This document shows positions 12,130 through 23,960 of a DNA stretch of 64,000 bases, piece after piece. A program made the position numbers and the translations under genes. Below the pieces are notes generated by a model, which was given only the letters and a program-made list of their open reading frames with translations, ran no database searches and had not been told where the DNA came from. The number at the start of each line of letters is the position of its first letter. Positions within the stretch are counted from its first letter, which is position 1. Source of the DNA: Limnanthes douglasii subsp. nivea (Eukaryota > Streptophyta > Magnoliopsida > Brassicales > Limnanthaceae); the NCBI GenBank assembly GCA_036936605.1, contig JAUPFV010000002.1, forward strand, positions 127,146,376 through 127,210,375, in the 5' to 3' direction.

Positions 12130-12218
12130 GTTTAAAGAAGTTCATGCAGTTTCCTTTCATTATGTTTTTTATTTTGTTGTTTGTAATGTTTTTTATGCTT
12201 CGATGGACCTATAAGTTT

Positions 12219-12260
12219 CACCAACCCTCTGAGCAGTTTGTTTTTTGGAAAGGGTTGGTG
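12219..12260. other. Perfect 10-bp inverted repeat with 22-nt loop in the acidic gene's 3' flank
   Basis: caccaaccct and agggttggtg can pair. It falls about 90 bp after the TAG stop. It could be a hairpin in the 3' UTR; no function is shown. Confidence 0.4.
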
Positions 12261-13122
12261 TAATTGACTGATGTGCAACCTTGACTGGTGTTCTAGTATC
12301 GTTGTGGTTTTATTGCAGTTTGTGTTCTCTATCTTTAAATTTTGTGTTGAGTTTTGAATGCAGCAAATTAACATTGATATGAAGCAGTTTTAATGGCAGT
12401 TATAATCCACAATCGCAGTTTAGATATACCTAATCTATCAGATGTAAGTTAACCTTAACATCGCAGATTAAAATGGCTTTATCTATCAGGGTTGGACATG
12501 AATAATTGGAACTTCCATTAACTGGAATGCAGATCGAACCTAACACTTGAAATAAATCAATACAAATTGCAACCATTACACAACGTATCTATCAATATCG
12601 ATGGCATATATATATCTTCAATCTATCAGGCTATATAAGCCGTGAATAACAACCTCTATTAAATATTGAGATGAATCATTCAAGGGAGATTTAAAGGACC
12701 TTTAGAAAAAATGCAAGTAAGGTATCAGATGGATGTAGCCTAAAATAGAATACATAAATTGTTGTATCTATCAGACGTATAATCCAGGATCTATCAATGT
12801 TACATAACGTGTCTATCAGACTATTACTTGCGCATCTAGCAATCTCTGTGAGATTTATACTAAAGTATGTATTAATGCAGATGTCTCGTATCTATCAGAG
12901 TTTTATTCAAATGTCTAGCAAGGTATTGCAAAACGTTAACGACTATCTAGCGTTGAAATCGCAATGTAACTAGCAGTGTAGAAAATAATATCGAGAAGAA
13001 TAATATTTTCAAATAGACATGGTACATATCAATGTTAAAAGTATCCAAAAATATAAGTCCAAAGATAAGGACGGCTTATCTATGAAAACTAAATATTATT
13101 AAAAAAACGGGAAAAAAAAAGT
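12261..13122 (+). other. MULE non-coding spacer between convergent genes, with motif array
   Basis: No supported coding frame. Directional motif copies are concentrated from 12,420 to 12,970 (for example near 12,766, 12,790, 12,811, 12,835, 12,891). Confidence 0.6.
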
Positions 13123-15494
13123 TTAGAACGGAGCATCACATGACCTCCTATTATACCCCGATTTGAAACATCGACCACAACGGGACTGGCTGGTAACCTC
13201 ACCTCTTGATGGAATACGCTTTTTCCTTAGCCTCCCAGCTCGTCTTTTAACGTTAGGGGGATTAACCACGGGCTCTCCATCATCTTTACAGGTACTAGAT
13301 TCACCGAACTCTATTATAGCCGGTATGTTAAAAGAATAGTTGGACCGGTAATTCTCAGCACTGAAACACGGTTCTACTTATGTTCAAACTCGGGGCATAA
13401 ATGTGTGTTCTAACTTAGGCCCTCTCCCAAACGTGGAGACATTTGAGTCATCAGAAGAACTCTAATCCGGTCGACCAATTCAACTATAGGCAGATGGCAC
13501 AACTTTTTAATCTTGGAATTGAACGATTCAATAGCTGTTGATGCCATCGCCCCATACCGTTTGCCTTTGACGTATGCATGCGCCCATTTTTCTGGTGGCA
13601 AATTGCTTAGAAATTTGCCGATACGATCACCCCCTTGGCGCGCAAACTGAGCAAAACGTTCATTAAAAAGTTCAACAGTCGGGGCATAAGCACAACTCTT
13701 AAACATCACAAGCATATTGTTTTTGTAGACTCTGTTAGTGTGTTCAAGAGCTTTATTCAAGTTCTGGATCAGATGGAAGATACAATAAGCGTGGTAGTCA
13801 TTAGGATAAAGAGTTACGACAACGCTAATAATACCAGCATGACGATCTGAAATGAAAGTTATTTGGCGCCCTAACAAATGAGGTTTTAAACATTCCAAAA
13901 ACCAAAACCAGTTGTCTGAGTCTTCACTACCAAAGATACCAAAAGCTACAGGGAAGAGACCTGAAACGGAAACGATACTGGTGAACAACAATACTACATT
14001 GCACGGTTTGAATGTACTAAAATCGCAAGGTATGTATAACCTATCTATCAGAACTATGAAGCCTGTGTAATCATCAACGTAGCAATCAAAAACAGACGTA
14101 AAACGCAATCACATCAAAACACCCAAACTAGAAAGCTAAGGCTGTCTGTCTAGGTTGAGTAATGAAATCGCAGTGCAAACGTAACTAATCTAGCAATCAT
14201 AGCACATGATATACATTTCCTGGGTGAGTGGACTGAAATCGCAATGAATATAGAACCTATCTAGCATAATAAGGCAGTATGTGAAATAAAAAATGTAGTA
14301 ATCTAAAATATGTGTAAATCGGAAGTACATCAAAACAACCAATCTAGCAATCTATGTTAACCTATCTAGCAGACCAAAAGTGTAGTGAAACATGGACTGA
14401 CCGTTGTTTCCATCTTTTTCCACTGCTGAAAGCAACACGACACCATGCTTCCCTGTTAGGTGGGTTCCGTCAACGTACAGTAGAGGGTGGCACGAATGGA
14501 AATCCTGAAGACAAGCCCCAAACGCTATAAAACAGCAACGGAAAACATTGCCGGGAGCCAAATCCAGATGGCAGTCCGTAGTGATGTCACGACTCTTTAA
14601 TCTCTTGAAGTATGGTTTTAGCATTTCGAAAGTGGTATTTCTATCTCCAAATACAACACGTCAGGCCTTCTCTAACGCATTCCATGAAAGACGATATGAA
14701 ATGTCTAGACCGTAGTCTTGCTTGATAGAGGACTGTACAGTCTTAGCTGTTACGGATTGGCAGTTCCTAAGAGAATCGTGAATTTTATCGGCAATCAAAT
14801 CGGACGACAAATGCCTGGTCTTCTTCTTTGTTAATACGGGACTGCACATATGGGTACTGACAAATATTTTTATGGTCATCAAACCGGTCTTAGAATTAAC
14901 AGAAGCATAAAGCCTCCATTTGCAGTCGTCCGAATCTTTGTTTATACAGTAAACGGTGATCTTGCTAAAGGTATTGTGCATGTACCTAAACGCAAAACCG
15001 TTCTCTAATGCATAACGGGATAAGGATAACCTTAGACCTGGAGCACCATCTGGAAAAGGCTGTCCAACACCGATGATAGCTTTTGCCCATCCAGTTGTAG
15101 CAATATGCCTTTTTTGGGGGGTTGAAATCGCCAAACGGCTACTCCTTTCACCGCTAGTTCATTGCATATGCGAGGATTCTTCGAACAGTTGAACAGGTTG
15201 TTTACGTTTAATGGCGGAGCCTTTATCAGCAACATGTTCTTCGATAAGAAAACTAACACTCTTCAGACGCTCAACATCAAGGTAACATTCCAACCCAATA
15301 AAATCGATCTCCTTATTAAACATAAAATTATTCTGATTGCAGTAAGAGTAGGTAATGCTGTAGTTGCCTCTAACAAGACCCTGCCATGTTTCCTTAACGT
15401 ACCGTTGAAAATACTCAAAATTTTCGAATTCGGACAGCGGAACAATAGCTGTTTCGTGACCAAATTTGAAAATGCAAACTTTTGGTTTCGACAT
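13123..15494 (-). pseudogene. MuDR/MURA-type MULE transposase, disrupted
   Basis: Exon 1 is 15,494-14,402 and exon 2 is 13,960-13,123, separated by a 441-bp GT-AG intron that joins GNN to GLFPVAFG in frame. Order: PB1-like N-terminus (MSKPKVCIFKFGHE); MuDR DNA-binding domain with Cys/His residues (YCINKDSDDCKWRLYAS then STHMC); catalytic core with first Asp in LLYVDGTHLTGKHG, second Asp in FISDRHAGI, the CxxH in YCIFHL, and Glu in STAIESFN; basic C-terminus (NVKRRAGRLRKKRIPSRGE) and a zinc knuckle. Damage: in-frame TGA near 15,159 and near 14,661 (probably CGA to TGA), a stop at 13,410, and loss of the SWIM zinc finger with a frame change between 13,410 and 13,380. The knuckle has Tyr where CX2CX4HX4C needs His. 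DDE transposases of this family cut and paste the element; this copy is inactive as read. Confidence 0.8.
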
Positions 15495-16580
15495 TGTGTA
15501 ACCTGAATCGTAGGAGTTTTGGTTAGTTTGTTGTAAGGCAGCGTAGAAGAGCTGAATGTGTTACAGAGATAAGTACATATCGAAATGGTATATGTTTGAT
15601 GACATCTAGCAACCTCTCATAACTAAAATCGCATGGTATGTAACCTAATCTATCAATCACTGCATTAAAATCGCAATGTCTACACTGTCATGTAGCATCC
15701 ATAGAATACATGCACAAATCGCAAACAACAATATGTCAGTCCTATCTGAAATCGCAACACACAAAAAACACAGCCACAGTCAATGCTATACCAATCGAGC
15801 AACAACAAGCAACAAAATATACCCACAAATCGCAACAACTAACATACAATAACAAAACATAAATCGCAAACTATATAACAGAGGTCGAAAAATGAAAATT
15901 CTTACCGGAATGTTATCGGAGCCGATATCGATGCTTTGAATCGACCAGAAACAGAAACTAATAGATTTCGTGTGATTAACGTACATTAGCTACGCCAATG
16001 ATGGTATGTTCAAGATCGAAAATGGAAAACGATTTTGCAGTTGAGAATGGTAAACGATACTGACCTTACTGTTGTGAAGTCGGAGATGCTTTCAACGGTG
16101 AGGAAGACGAACTTTAACGGTGCTCCGGTGGAGCTAAGAGGCTGACTCGACGGAAAATGATGGAGCTAGGAGACTGAGTCGACTGACTCTGGAACTGTTG
16201 ACAGGTGAACGGTCGACTGACTCTCGAAAAAACAGTTCACCGGTGGTTAGATAGGGTCGCTGGAAAGAATGTGATCACGTCGCCGTTTTTTGAAACGAAC
16301 CGAGGTTCTTGAAAAATGAGTTGTTTGTTAGATTAGGAGAGAGAGGAGAGAGAGGCTAATAAATTCAAAATTCAAAATTCAAAAGTAATAAAAAAGGTAG
16401 TGCCAACTTGCCAATACCCAAAAGGGTCCCTTTTTCCACAAATTAACCTTTATATACTAGATTGAGGGTAATTATAATATTAAAAAAAATTAAATATTAG
16501 AAATGGATAGGTTTAATGAGATGGGTATTAAATGAGCATTAACCCATTTTTTTTAATATTACTATGTTTGGCCAAAATGT
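15495..16580 (-). promoter_or_regulatory. 5' flank of the MURA gene and presumed right end of the MULE
   Basis: The stretch 15,600-15,870 carries motif copies (several aaatcgca forms). From 16,070 to 16,260 the DNA is richer in GC with repeated 'cgactgact'-like words, and 16,325-16,355 is a GA-rich run (agagagaggagagagag). The mirror-image region at 4,200-4,340 has a similar look, as expected for two 5' UTRs facing outward. No TIR was found. Confidence 0.4.
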
Positions 16581-17102
16581 ACCATTTCCCTTTTAAAAAT
16601 TCAAAAACTATATAACACTAAAAAACAATAATCCCCTAACTAATTAGTATCCAGAAGTCTAATATTTTACTCAAATGGACTTTCCCAATAATTTACAGAT
16701 CCAGACTGAACCCAAATGCCAATTGTTTCTCCATTTCTTCCAGGTAAAGATCTAACTTTTTTATAAAATCGACTTAATTGAAGAGATGTTTGGTTTGATT
16801 TATTTTCTTGTATCTAGATTTCTGGAATTTCGGACCTCTAGAGTTGATTCTAAAATTTGGTTTTTTCTGTTATCTAAAACTGATGTCTCATGTCTGTAAG
16901 AAGCTTCACAATTGATTAAAAAAAACGACACTGATTTGATACCCCAATTGGAGTTTGTTTTTGTTTTTGGCTCTTATAAGTTTTTGTTTACTAGCACTTG
17001 GTACCGTGCTACTAGCCTACTATCTTTGAATAAATTTTGATTTTTTAAAGATTAATAGAGTTGATTCAAATTTATGCTTCAATTTTCTCATTCATATTGA
17101 TT
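16581..17102 (+). promoter_or_regulatory. Promoter and 5' UTR of the alpha/beta hydrolase, with a possible leader intron
   Basis: A donor-like 'cttccag/gtaaag' occurs at 16,743/16,744 and an acceptor-like 'tttacag/gaatg' at 17,130/17,131. Splicing these would remove 387 bp and put translation at the ATG at 17,133 instead of 17,103. cDNA would be needed to choose. Confidence 0.4.
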
Positions 17103-18849
17103 ATGGGTGGATACGATACTCGATTTACAGGAATGTCAACTCCAGTTGTAGTTGCTGTGGGGATCGGTTTGCTCGGGTATGTTTATCAGGCACTGAAGCC
17201 TCCACCTCCAAAGATTTGCGGCTCACCTGGTGGACCTCTGGTTACTTCTCCCAGAATTAAACTCCGTGATGGGAGGCATTTGGCATACAAGGAGACCGGC
17301 GTTTCAAAAGAACAAGCTAAGTTCAAAGTCATTATTGTTCATGGCTTTGCCGACTCTAAAGATATCGACATAGCTGCTTCTCAGGTATGAACTTTCAAAT
17401 TGACCTGGTATGATGTGGGCTTAGTGTTCATATTTTTTTTAAAACCTTTTGTCATGTGTTTAAATTAAGATTTGTTTAAGCATGTTGTTTCAGAAATCGA
17501 GCATAAAAACAAAATTGGGTTAAAAGTAGCTAAAGGTGAAAAAACCAGAAAACATTTGACAAAAATACAGAAGTGGGGAGATTATAAAAAAGGACTAGGG
17601 GAGTGGCAGAATTTTGGTTGAGTTGGATTGGATTCAGACAAAGCATTGTGATAATAGTAGTATCTTAAACCCAAATCGGAGCAGGATCCATGTGTCCACA
17701 TCCTAGACCGGTTTTATTCATATAATAATTCTAACTCTAGTCTTTGCCAATATCTCGTGCTTTGGTTTGCAGGAATTAATCGAGGAACTTGGGGTTTATT
17801 TCCTCTCCTTCGATAGAGCTGGCTATGGAGAGAGTGATCCGAATCCATCACGCTCAGTCAAGAGTGAAGCATTTGATATTCAAGAACTCGCAGACAATCT
17901 GAACATCGGGGCTAAATTCTACGTAATTGGGTTTTCGATGGGAGCCTACTCTGTTTACAGCTGTCTCAAATACATACCACATAGGCATCAAACTTGCTTC
18001 TTGCTTTATTCTATGTTATAAAATGTTTCGACAATTTTTTGACTTCTGAATGTATTAAATATCATGTATATCAGAAACGGATGAGAAAACATGTTTATTT
18101 CGAAAACACCAGATTCACTTTTCTGTGATTTTGAGTGAAGTATAAAATAGTGTGATCTTTTTTGTCTTATAGGTTGTCTGGAGTTGCTCTGGTAGTTCCA
18201 GCTGTGAACTTCTGGTGGCCTCATCTACCTACCGATTTATTACAAGACGGTCTGAAGACAATGTTACCACAGGACCAGTGGTGCTTCCGGGTGGCTCATT
18301 ATGCCCCGTGGTTGTTATACTGGTGGATTACACAGAAATGGTTCCCGTCATTGAGCATCATGTCTGGAAACACGTCAATATATAGTGAATCAGATTTAGA
18401 GATCTTGAAGAAAGTGTCAGAATCTCCATCTCCTGGTCAGGTAAATCTTTTGTTAAGGCATATCCAGTGGGCATAATTATTTTGGCGAAGTAATTGTTAT
18501 TTTAGTCTGGTTAATAAATATTGTTTATAGATGAGACCTTTTTTCTTCGTAAACATAGGACAAGAGCTGCCACCAAGGCGATCACGAATCCCTGCACCGT
18601 GATTTGATTGTTAATTATGGCAAATGGGAATTCGGTCCAACTGAACTGAGTAATCCTTTTCCTAGCAATGAGGGGTCTGTTCATCTCTGGCAAGCTAACG
18701 AGGATAGGATTATTCCTCACCAGATAAACCGGTACATAGCGAAGAAACTTCCATGGATTCATTATCACGAGGTTTCTAAAGCTGGACATTTGATGGCTGC
18801 CGAGAGGAAGAACTATGAAGCAATCCTGAACCAGCTCCTGATATCGTAG
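17103..18849 (+). CDS. Alpha/beta hydrolase-fold protein, four exons
   Basis: Exons 17,103-17,384, 17,773-17,984, 18,173-18,440 and 18,559-18,849 join in frame to about 350 residues, a usual length for this plant family. A hydrophobic N-terminal segment (residues ~12-30) looks like a signal anchor, followed by PPPPKICGSPGGP, typical of plant members. The oxyanion HG is at ~80-81, the nucleophile Ser in GFSMGA at ~149, the acid Asp in NEDRIIP at ~303 and the base His in KAGHLM at ~331, so the catalytic triad is complete. Substrate cannot be told from sequence; this group is annotated only as esterase/lipase-like hydrolases. Introns 1 and 3 are GT-AG. Intron 2 fits the family best as GC-AG (see findings). 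The start could instead be Met at 17,133. No stops or frameshifts; it is the only clearly intact host gene in the window. Confidence 0.9.
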
Positions 18850-19400
18850 TAGAGTTTGTAGTTGTGAGAGCATCTGCAACAGCTTAGTTATATGAAAGTT
18901 CAATTCAAAATAATGGCTTGTCTTATAAATTTGTCTTCCAACAAATTCCCTAAAGTAAAAATACTGATACCAAATCTTTGCAGACACATGGGAACATTCA
19001 TGCTTTTATTTTCTCTTTTACCATTAATTTCATCCACCATATTCTATATAATTTCCATTAATTTTAAATGTTTTTTTTTAAATATCAATGTAAAATTTAG
19101 TATTTTTATGTTTATATAAACTTTATTTGATATGTTCGGATCTCAAAAGATTGTTAGAAATATTACGTCATCATGAAGCACGTAACGATTGTGAGACGAT
19201 GCTAAGCTTTTGTATTTAACAATATTTTAATAGGGATTTCTAAGATGGATGATGGTCCATAGGATAATTTTTTATTATAATTTTCAGTAGTAAAAAGGGG
19301 AAGGGTTAAAAATTTACCCGCTGTGAGATATTACATTGTTGGAGAAACCTCATATGTTCTTGGAGTAAATTATCGTCAATAAGGGTGTTCCAGTGCATGT
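18850..19400. other. 3' flank of the hydrolase, AT-rich
   Basis: Presumed 3' UTR and intergenic DNA. No further coding frame is supported. Confidence 0.5.
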
Positions 19401-20245
19401 AGATTTTTATCCAAGACTTGTGTCATTTTGGTAACTTATCAACATCCACTCTTAGCCATAATAAATTTCATTTTCATAGTTTTTCAACGCAAACAACAGT
19501 TTACAACATAGAAATAACAGAGGAAAATAATGTATTTGCAGAAACTCCAATACATAACTCTTACAACACTCGATACTCTTCCAAGAATGCTTTCGGATCT
19601 AGTAAGTATTTTCTTTCTCTATCTATGTTGCACACTTCACCAAAATCATGTTAGCTTCTCAAAAAAATTATATATATAATGCTTGGTGTTAATCTATATC
19701 TTCAACGAAATGTAGAATAGTCATCATAACACACTTAACAACTCAAGTTTAGGGTATCAACCTCTTGGCTAACCTAGTCTTTACTTCATTTGTAGTTCTT
19801 TAGTAAAAAAAAAACCCTTGCCTCGTCTCATGGGACCTCAATCCCATGACCATGCTCAGCTTTAGCAATATTTTGTCAATCGAAAAAACCAATGTCTTTT
19901 CCGTAGGCTTCCTCGCATATGGACTTGGTAGCTTTGACCAATAACTTCCTAGGTGAAGTAGTTAATGCTTTGGATGATATAATTATGATATGATTAGTGA
20001 CTCGACTTAAACAGAAGTTTCCAGGATGAAGCAACCAATACCTTATCTGAAGCAGCTGATGCCTCGACAATGTTTAGGCGTATAGAGTCGATGCCTCTAT
20101 GTTGCATAAGCATACTTAACTAGTTTATTCCATTAATTATGCTTTGCTCCCCAAGTTAGACCCATACTTTTACAATTCTATATTTTAGGTTTGAGTTCAG
20201 AAAAGAAAATACAGTTATGGCTCTTTGTGCCCCATTGCAAAGGTC

Positions 20246-21194
20246 TTAAATGCTTTGAATATGAACCAAGTCCAAGTAGTTCTTGAATTTTCTTGTTGTC
20301 ACTGATTTAGTAAACACATCGGATGGGTTGTTATCGGTATGAACATTTTCTAGCACAAGGTCTTTATTCTCAAGAATACTTCTTATGAAATGGATTTTAA
20401 CATTAATGTGCTTAGTTCGTTCATGAAGCACCTGATTATTTGACAAGGATATTGGACTCTGCTTATCATAATGCACCGTTAGAATTTCATGTTGCCCTTA
20501 TGCTCCCTCAACATTCCTTTCAACCCTATTATTTTCCTTTATTGCTTCAGTAACTTCAACATATTCAGATTTAGCGGTGGACAATGCTACAGACTGAAGA
20601 TTAGCTTTCCAACTCACAACACTTCCAAACAACACAAACACATATCTAATCAACGATTTCCTAGTATCTAGAGAACTAGCATAATCATAATGAATAAAAT
20701 GTTCAACACCTTTGAGTTCCAAACTAGCTTTTCCACATATTAGTCCCAGACTAGTAGATCTCTTGATGTACCTCAGAACTCACTCAATGTGCCAATGTTC
20801 CCATGAGGGCCTGAACATAAATTTTCTCACTTAGCTTGAAAAAAAATCCAAATCATGTCTACTACACACCATGACATACACTGGAGTAATTAACATCTTC
20901 CATTTTTTGTATCTCCACGCCTTAGACATCAATCTTCAAAGTTAGTTTAAAATGTCAAGAAATGGGATAGATGACTGGTTTTGCCTCATTCATACCGAGC
21001 CTATAAAGAACTTTCCTAAGATAACCTTCCTCTGATAGAAAGAAGGTTCCCATTTGTATATCCCTAGTTATCTTCATTCTAACAATATTCTTGGTTGCAC
21101 CCATTTCCTTCATCGCAAACTTGCTTTTCAATATTATTTTCACAGACATAATTATCTTTTGTCTTTGCTAAAAATCAACATATCATCGACATAA

Positions 21195-21283
<89 letters not shown>

Positions 21284-23460
21284 GAACGAGTTCGTCAATA
21301 ACCATTATTAACCATAACATCACCAAAACACTTGTACCATCGCCCATGGGATTGCTTTAGGCCGTACAATGCTTTGTTCAATAAACATACATGGTCACTC
21401 CTTTCTTTGTATACAAATTATTCGGCTTGTTTCATGTAGATGGTTTCCTTAATGGTTCCTATAGCTAAGTTATCTTGATGTCCATCTGATCAAACTTCAT
21501 GTCAAACTTGTTAGCCATTAAAAGTAGTATCGTGATTGAACTATCTTTAACTACGGGAGAGAAGATATGAATTCAATCCACACCCTCTCGTTGAGTGAAT
21601 TATCTAACAATTAGCTTGTCTTTGTATCGAGAAACTTTAATCTTAAATTTGTTTCATTCTCATTGAAAATCCACGTGTAATTAACCAGTCGTTGACATTC
21701 AGGTTTGTCTACCAGATTTCATCTGTCATTCTTCTCAAGCGAAGTCATTTTTTCATTCATAATTATAAGCCACTTGTTTTTATCCTCACTTTCAAGTACA
21801 TACATAAATCAGTTAAGTTCATAATAAATCACTTCAAATGTAACAACCAATACAAAAGTTATTAGTTCAACTCACTTTTACGTTTGAAGACCTTAGATGA
21901 TTATTCTAGTCATGTTCATTACTATCTGGTAGCCATGTTGACCTAGAATACTTTCCAAATTCATAAAAACCTATTTTACAAGTGTATTTCATGGATCAAA
22001 TCCACTTAAGCCACTAGCAGGTCCTTATCAAAGGTGAATCCACCTCAATATCCAGTGTATTTTCCATCAGGTTAGGCTTCATGTGTTTCATCATCTAAAT
22101 AGGATAATCATTCTCATTGAATGTCACATCTCTACTAATCAGACACTTGTCATAGCCCGCTTTGTGGCACCATAAATGATTATTATTGACTCATTCAAGA
22201 TATCCAATGATTAAGCATTTCACGGTTCTTGGTTGAAGCTTTTCATGTGTGATATGTGCACAAAAAATGAAAATAATCTAAAGGCTTCTCTTATCATATT
22301 TCATGTGGTATTTTCAAACGCATCACATTAGATGAAAATCTGTTTATTAGGTAACATGTAGCCATTACTGATTCAGCCAAAAACTGCATCGGAAGTGTCC
22401 AATACAATGTTGTGTCAACTGATCCATTCTGCTTTGCACTAATTAAAGACCATTGTCCGGTATGAACTAATTTACTTCTCTGCCAACCCGTTTCTCAACC
22501 ATGATCATTCATTGCTTGAACATATCAAAGTCACTTCCTTTAATTTCAGAAAATAAATCCATAGCTCCATTGAGTAATTATCAATGGTTGACATAATTAT
22601 CTCTTACTTCCATGATATTGAACCTTTGTAGGCCCTTAAAGATCAACACATACATAGTCAAGGGTTCTAATTGTTCAATGCTAAGATCGTGCAAACTTGA
22701 ATTTGTTAAAACAACCTAAGAGATATTTAAAAAATAATATGAAATTTGATTTTTCTAAACAGACCTTGCTTCTTCAACTCTAATAATCTCTTCTCACTCA
22801 ATACCCGAGTCTTCTATGCCATAGAGTTGTACCATCGACCGATACCTCAAACAAGCTAGCCATTGTGCCTATAATAGTATAACCAATAAAGGAATAAAAT
22901 CCATCACACAATTTCTCATTTATCAGGGTCATGAAACCTCTAACAATTTTCATATAACCATTATGAACTTTGATAAAACAACGTAAGTTTTCTAAGATTC
23001 CAAGGAAAATTAATTTTCTTCTAAAATTTAGAATGTACATCACATTCGTCAGAATATGATCATAACCATAATATATTTGGACTTCATGTATCTAATTCCA
23101 ACTATCCCGCAATCTTTGTTATTACCAAGTAAAACAATGTCTCTATTATTCTATTCAAATGAGTTGAACCAAAAAAATTTGTATGGACTCATATGGAATG
23201 AGCTTCCAGAATCTAGAATCTACTGCATCTAACCTTCATCTGAAGAGTGCAACAGAACCTATAAAGAGTTATATCCTTTGGAAATAATAGAAAAGTCTTC
23301 TCGATATGATTTGTAATTAGTCTGTCTTTTGAGTCTTTTGGGACATTTTTCCTAAAATTAACCAAATTCTTGTAATGATGACATATAATCTTGGACTTAT
23401 CAAAATTATTTGGTGACTTAGATATAGATTGTTCTTTGAACTTACAGGTTTTAAAATAAA
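20246..23460 (-). pseudogene. Copia pol remnant (zinc knuckle, protease, integrase, RT, RNase H)
   Basis: Reading leftwards on the minus strand: a Cys/His-rich stretch near 23,390; a protease-like DSRFWKLIP near 23,200; the GAG-pre-integrase end LWHRRLGY near 22,800; RT pieces near 21,400 (EETIYMKQ-like and LYGLKQS) and the YVDDM box at ~21,180-21,195; RT thumb to RNase H at 21,149-20,955; RNase H at 20,722-20,498 (SVALSTAKSEYVEVTEA) and 20,476-20,246 (HERTKHINVKIHFIRS). These match Copia pol in Tnt1-like order. Frames are broken many times; no product is expected. Confidence 0.75.
21199..21280. repeat. (AT)41 microsatellite
   Basis: Forty-one uninterrupted AT units lie directly beside the reverse-transcribed YVDD codons of the old Copia remnant. 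Confidence 0.95.
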
Positions 23461-23960
23461 TCGTTCAAGGAACTACGTCATGATACACATAATAATTTTA
23501 CTGAAAAATCAAAACATTGTAAAACAGAAAAATAGAAAGCTTGAACACAAAGAATTATAGTGGTTTAAAAACATGCCTACATCCACTCTGAGCGATAACA
23601 AGAATTATTCCAATGGTTGTTCAGTAACAACATTATATAATACATAGATAAGAGAAAAAATAAATTATTTACAAAAACTCTAAATTCAATATCATACTCG
23701 ATACTCTTCCAAAAGCGCTCTCTTATTTGCTAAGTATATTCTCTCTCTTTATCTATCTCTATTACACACTCCATGAAAGTCTTGTCCACTTATTAGAAAT
23801 ACAAAAAGAATTATAAATAATACTTAGTGAAAATCTCTTCTTTAATAAAATGTAACAAACTCCTCAACAAAAATGGAAGATACACGTGAAAAAGTAATAA
23901 TGGTGTATATAGAGAAAAAAAATGACTTGTCTTGTATTTTAAAGTGTAGTCATGTAAGAG

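Larger units (their letters stand above)
4685..15870 (+). repeat. Dispersed, directional ~10-bp motif array confined to the MULE
   Basis: Three related words recur in non-coding DNA: atctagcaatg, atctatcagac and aaatcgcaatg (merged form roughly WATCTAKCARTGT). By eye I count about 29, 25 and 20 instances of the cores TCTAG[CT], TCTATCA and ATC[GT]CGCA/ATCGCA, nearly all on the plus strand; I saw only two reverse-oriented ones (near 8270 and 11287). They fill Ulp1 introns (5570-5680, 7090-7180, 9230-9260, 9830-9910), the intergenic stretch 10,330-11,350 (densest) and 12,420-12,970, the MURA intron (14,020-14,370) and the MURA 5' flank (15,600-15,870), and are essentially missing from exons. 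Copies are usually 15-60 bp apart. Similar arrays were not noticed elsewhere in the window. Confidence 0.8.
4000..16580. mobile_element. Decayed non-TIR Mutator-like element carrying Ulp1 and MURA genes
   Basis: The block combines a plus-strand gene with an N-terminal DUF1985-like region and C-terminal Ulp1/C48 protease, a small acidic gene, and a minus-strand MuDR/MURA transposase. Ulp1-carrying MULEs are known from Arabidopsis, melon and rice, and many lack long terminal inverted repeats. I compared both edges by eye and found only a short direct similarity (ccaaaatg.tacc near 4065 and 16575), not a TIR, so ends are approximate and no 9-bp target duplication was identified. Both major genes contain stops and frameshifts, so this copy is not autonomous as it stands. 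A directional ~10-bp motif is scattered through its non-coding parts. Confidence 0.7.
19400..23960 (-). mobile_element. Old degenerate Copia LTR retrotransposon
   Basis: Minus-strand pol remnants at 23,460-20,246 are flanked by related non-coding blocks (about 19,430-19,760 and 23,570-23,880). These share 'acatccactct', 'actcgatactcttccaa', a CT-rich stretch and 'cacact', and look like diverged LTRs. Boundaries are approximate and no target duplication was identified because the two blocks differ by many indels. Confidence 0.65.

Noticed and set aside
11828..12160. Minus-strand Pro/His-rich 110-residue frame
   Set aside because: Antisense shadow of the acidic Glu/Asp codons (GAG/GAC read as CTC/GTC and neighbours).
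15162..15506. Plus-strand 114-residue frame at the MURA start
   Set aside because: Antisense to the MURA N-terminus, which has a recognisable family pattern on the minus strand.
4000..16580. Long terminal inverted repeats of the MULE
   Set aside because: Left and right edges were compared in both orientations by eye and only ~12-bp direct similarity was found.
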